Source: Chitinophaga sp. Cy-1792 (GTDB lineage Bacteria; Bacteroidota; Bacteroidia; Chitinophagales; Chitinophagaceae). Taken from it: DNA of 64,000 bases. The translations under genes were made by a program, and so were the position numbers. Location: assembly GCF_011752935.1 (NCBI RefSeq), contig NZ_VWWO01000001.1, positions 1,240,001 through 1,304,000 of the forward strand, in the 5' to 3' direction. Under the pieces are notes generated by a model that worked only from the letters and a program-made list of their open reading frames with translations, was not told the DNA's origin and made no database searches. This document shows positions 61,403 through 64,000 of the stretch, piece after piece (position 1 is the first letter of the stretch; each line of letters begins with the position of its first letter).

Positions 61403-63331
61403 ATGTCTGTTTTTAATCAGCCCAGGAGAAGAGTAATAATGTTGATTATTCTTGGCATGGTTTGCATCATCGTTGCCAGGTTGTTTTTCCTACAGATAGT
61501 AGAGAAAAAATATGCCAAGCTCGCCGATGCCAACGCCGTACTGAGAAAAGTCGTATACCCAAGCCGTGGTATCATCTATGATCGTAAAGGTCGTCCCGTT
61601 CTCAGCAACGACGTCCTCTACGACCTCGTCGTTACGCCCAAAAGCGTAAAAAATATCGATACTGCCTACCTCTGCCGTATCCTCAAAATCGATAAAGAGG
61701 AATTCAGAAAGAAAATTGCCGACTGTATCAAAAAGAATGGTGCAGTAAGGCAATCGGTATTCTCTTCCCTGCTCCCTGCTGAAATATACGGACAACTACA
61801 GGAAAGTATGTACAACTTCCAGCCAGGGTTTGAACTGATTCCAAGACAGATCCGCTCCTACCCTTATGGCGCCGCCGCCAATATCCTGGGATATATCGCG
61901 GAGATTTCCCCTACCATGTTAAAGGATTCCAACTACGCCTCCTATAACTCCGGTGATTATCTCGGTATGACAGGTCTGGAAAAAACATATGAAAGTGTCC
62001 TGATGGGACAGCGTGGTATTCAGTACCTCGTAAAAGATAACCTGAACAGACCACAGGGTGCCTACGAAAACGGAGAATTTGACAGTGCTGCCATCGCCGG
62101 AAAAAACCTGCGCCTCAGCCTCGATATAGAATTACAGGCCTTCGGTGAACAGCTGATGCATGGCAAAATAGGCAGCATCGTAGCCATAGACCCGCAGGAT
62201 GGCGGTATATTAGCCATGGTGAGTGGTCCCAGCTTCGATCCAAACCTGCTGACAGGTTCCTTCAGAAGTGCCAACTTTAATAAACTCTATACAGATACCA
62301 CCTTACCGCTGTTTAACCGTGCTATCCAGGCACAATATCCTCCCGGATCTACGTTTAAACCAATGATCGCGCTGGTGGGCCTCGATGAAGGCGTTATTAC
62401 GCCTAGTACCGGTTATCCATGCTTTGGTGCCTATTACGGATGTAGCAGGCCCATCAAATGTGAACACCATGATCCAGGCCATGCTGCTAATCTGAGATTA
62501 GCCCTTTCCCACTCCTGTAACGCATACTTCTCCCATACCTACCGCCTTTGTGTGGATGCACCTAAATGGGGTGGTATACGGGTAGGCGGTATGCAGAAAT
62601 GGGCGGATTATATGAATAGCTTCGGTTTCGGTCATAAAATCGGTGTAGACGTGCCTTCTGAAAGACCAGGCCGTATCCCTGACAAAAAATACTACGACGC
62701 CAAATATAAAGGCAGCTGGAATTCCTGTACATCTGTGTTCCTCGGTATCGGCCAGGGTGAGGTAGAAACAACACCGCTCCAGATGGCGAACGCCATGTGT
62801 ATTGTCTCCAATAAAGGCGCATTCTATATTCCTCACTTCGTGAGAAGTATCGATAATGATGATACACACCTGCTGGATAAGTATAAACAACGTCACGTGG
62901 TGGCCCATATCTCTGATACCGCCTATAGCGCTGTAATCCACGGGATGACAGATGTGGTGGAAAGTGGTACCGGCCGTGTGGCACAAATCGATGGCATTAC
63001 CATCGGTGGTAAAACAGGTACGGCAGAAAACTACGCCATCGTTGATGGTAAGCGCACCAAAATGCCTAACCACGCACAGTTCATCGCTTTTGCTCCGGCA
63101 GAAAATCCAAAGATCGCCATCTGTGTAGTTGTAGAACGTTCCGGCTTCGGTGCCAAATACGCAGCGCCTATCGCTTCCCTGATGATAGAAAAATACCTGA
63201 AAGATTCTATCGCTACCAAGCGTCAGCCGCTGCTGAAAACAGTAATGGAAACAGTTACTATTCCTGAAAACATGAGAAACAGGTCTAAACTGGATTCACT
63301 GAATGCTACCGTTATCAGAAAAAAACAATAA
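61403..63331 (+). CDS. mrdA: Penicillin-binding protein 2 (elongation transpeptidase)
   Basis: A 642-residue class B PBP. An N-terminal transmembrane helix (about 11-30) and the dimerisation domain (about 50-230) precede the transpeptidase domain. Active-site motifs are S316-T-F-K319, S371-C-N373 and K537-T-G539 (context GGKTGTAE). The Cys/His-rich segment CSRPIKCEHHDPGH (about 347-360) lies close to the SxN site and may bind a metal, as in some PBP2. It cross-links newly made glycan with RodA. The protein is complete. Confidence 0.95.
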   Translation: MSVFNQPRRRVIMLIILGMVCIIVARLFFLQIVEKKYAKLADANAVLRKVVYPSRGIIYDRKGRPVLSNDVLYDLVVTPKSVKNIDTAYLCRILKIDKEEFRKKIADCIKKNGAVRQSVFSSLLPAEIYGQLQESMYNFQPGFELIPRQIRSYPYGAAANILGYIAEISPTMLKDSNYASYNSGDYLGMTGLEKTYESVLMGQRGIQYLVKDNLNRPQGAYENGEFDSAAIAGKNLRLSLDIELQAFGEQLMHGKIGSIVAIDPQDGGILAMVSGPSFDPNLLTGSFRSANFNKLYTDTTLPLFNRAIQAQYPPGSTFKPMIALVGLDEGVITPSTGYPCFGAYYGCSRPIKCEHHDPGHAANLRLALSHSCNAYFSHTYRLCVDAPKWGGIRVGGMQKWADYMNSFGFGHKIGVDVPSERPGRIPDKKYYDAKYKGSWNSCTSVFLGIGQGEVETTPLQMANAMCIVSNKGAFYIPHFVRSIDNDDTHLLDKYKQRHVVAHISDTAYSAVIHGMTDVVESGTGRVAQIDGITIGGKTGTAENYAIVDGKRTKMPNHAQFIAFAPAENPKIAICVVVERSGFGAKYAAPIASLMIEKYLKDSIATKRQPLLKTVMETVTIPENMRNRSKLDSLNATVIRKKQ

Positions 63332-63366
63332 CATTTTCCCATAAACGACAAACGAATTAACAGATA

Positions 63367-64000
63367 ATGAACCGCGCGCAAACCAAATTGACCCAAGGGA
63401 TAGACTGGCCTATAGTAGGCCTCTACCTGGCATTGGTGATCATAGGCCTGATGTCCATATTTGCTGCGGAATACCGGGGGGATGATAATATCTGGCAAAA
63501 TATTATCCATCTCAATAAAAACTATTCCAGGCAGTTGATGTGGTTCGGTATTTCCATAATAATTGCATCGGTCATATGGCTGACGGATAGTAAGTTCTTT
63601 ACGGCTACGGCCAACCTGGCTTATGCGGGCGGGATTTTATTACTGTTGTTGGTGTTGGGAATAGGTAAAGACGTTAAAGGATCGCACTCCTGGCTGGTAA
63701 TAGGAGGTTTCCAGTTTCAGCCGGCAGAGCTCACTAAACTCTGTACAAACCTTGCGCTTGCCAAGTATTTATCGTCGCAGGAAACGGATTTTAATAAGTT
63801 ACGATCCCGGCTTATCGCAGCAGCCATCGCCCTCGTACCTGCAGGTATCATTATTCTTCAGTCTGAAACAGGGCTGGCACTGGTGTACTTCTCCTTCTTC
63901 CTGGTAATGTACCGCGAAGGTTTGCCAGGGGTATTACTGGTGATCGCATTCTCCGGTATTGTGCTGGTATTGTCGGCACTATTGGTCGATAAGCAAATAC
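63367..64000 (+). CDS. rodA: Rod-shape glycosyltransferase RodA, 3' end outside window
   Basis: The frame is open from ATG 63367 to the window end, giving 211 residues. It begins with hydrophobic helix DWPIVGLYLALVIIGL and includes the SEDS-family segments GSHSWLVIGGFQFQPAELTK, where a Gln-Pro-Ala-Glu motif is conserved, and LQSETGLALVY. RodA polymerises lipid II during elongation and works with PBP2 encoded directly upstream (36 nt gap). The catalytic Asp and later helices lie beyond the window. Confidence 0.93.
   Translation, partial: MNRAQTKLTQGIDWPIVGLYLALVIIGLMSIFAAEYRGDDNIWQNIIHLNKNYSRQLMWFGISIIIASVIWLTDSKFFTATANLAYAGGILLLLLVLGIGKDVKGSHSWLVIGGFQFQPAELTKLCTNLALAKYLSSQETDFNKLRSRLIAAAIALVPAGIIILQSETGLALVYFSFFLVMYREGLPGVLLVIAFSGIVLVLSALLVDKQI

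Noticed and set aside
1..64000. CRISPR array, prophage or transposon
   Set aside because: No spaced direct repeats, integrase, transposase or phage structural gene was seen on either strand.

Overview
The window is a stretch of Bacteroidota chromosome, most likely a gliding Chitinophaga-type member of the Chitinophagaceae. Several features point there: gliding genes gldB, gldF and gldG; a MurF-alanine racemase fusion; large TonB-dependent receptors with an N-terminal carboxypeptidase-regulatory-like domain; YceI, DUF1800 and DUF1501 proteins; and many promoters of the Bacteroidota type (TAnnTTTG, sometimes with TTG 19 nt upstream). The genus is an inference from gene style, not a database match. 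Genes are dense on both strands. Most convergent pairs are separated by strong hairpin terminators. There are no rRNA genes, CRISPR arrays, transposases or phage genes.

Layout. 1-1641: two adjacent homologous 2-oxoglutarate/Fe(II) dioxygenase-like genes, the first cut by the window edge. 1648-3374: a LytTR response regulator and its LytS-type kinase. 3548-9463: a secreted HExxH protein, tRNA-Ser(GGA), aquaporin, asparaginase, TatD nuclease, a lipoprotein and a polysaccharide deacetylase. 9598-17457: gltX, glnS, a beta-barrel protein, enoyl-CoA hydratase, fumC and a D-lactate dehydrogenase. 17564-35351: two TonB receptors, lspA, the murF-alr fusion, TerC, gldG-gldF, a cysteine desulfurase, a gene-poor AT-rich stretch with candidate small RNAs and two orphan genes, and a stand-alone murF. 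35502-42772: YceI, a small HExxH-like protein, apaG, gldB, a barrel protein, nadE, serS, a c-type cytochrome lipoprotein and an acetyltransferase. 42823-49757: a molybdenum cofactor cluster (E1-rhodanese moeB fusion, TauE/SafE permease, moaA, moaD, moaE, mobA, moaC, moeA). 49803-56978: DUF1800/DUF1501 pair, a lipoprotein and two peptide-transporter families (OPT, POT). 57141-64000: purD and the rod-shape operon mreB-mreC-mreD-mrdA-rodA, the last gene cut by the window end.

Functional links. Cell-wall synthesis is heavily represented: MurF-Alr and MurF make the pentapeptide precursor, LspA matures the lipoproteins, and MreBCD, PBP2 and RodA drive sidewall elongation. The Mo-cofactor genes cover the steps from GTP to molybdopterin and Mo insertion, but no molybdoenzyme is in view. 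Having both gltX and glnS indicates direct charging of tRNA-Gln.

The least explained parts are the tandem dioxygenases, the 28951-29878 intergenic region with two terminator-ended structured transcripts, the orphan pair at 29879-30560, the GNRA-capped stem-loop between mreB and mreC, and short palindromes with a GAA loop that recur in intergenic DNA.
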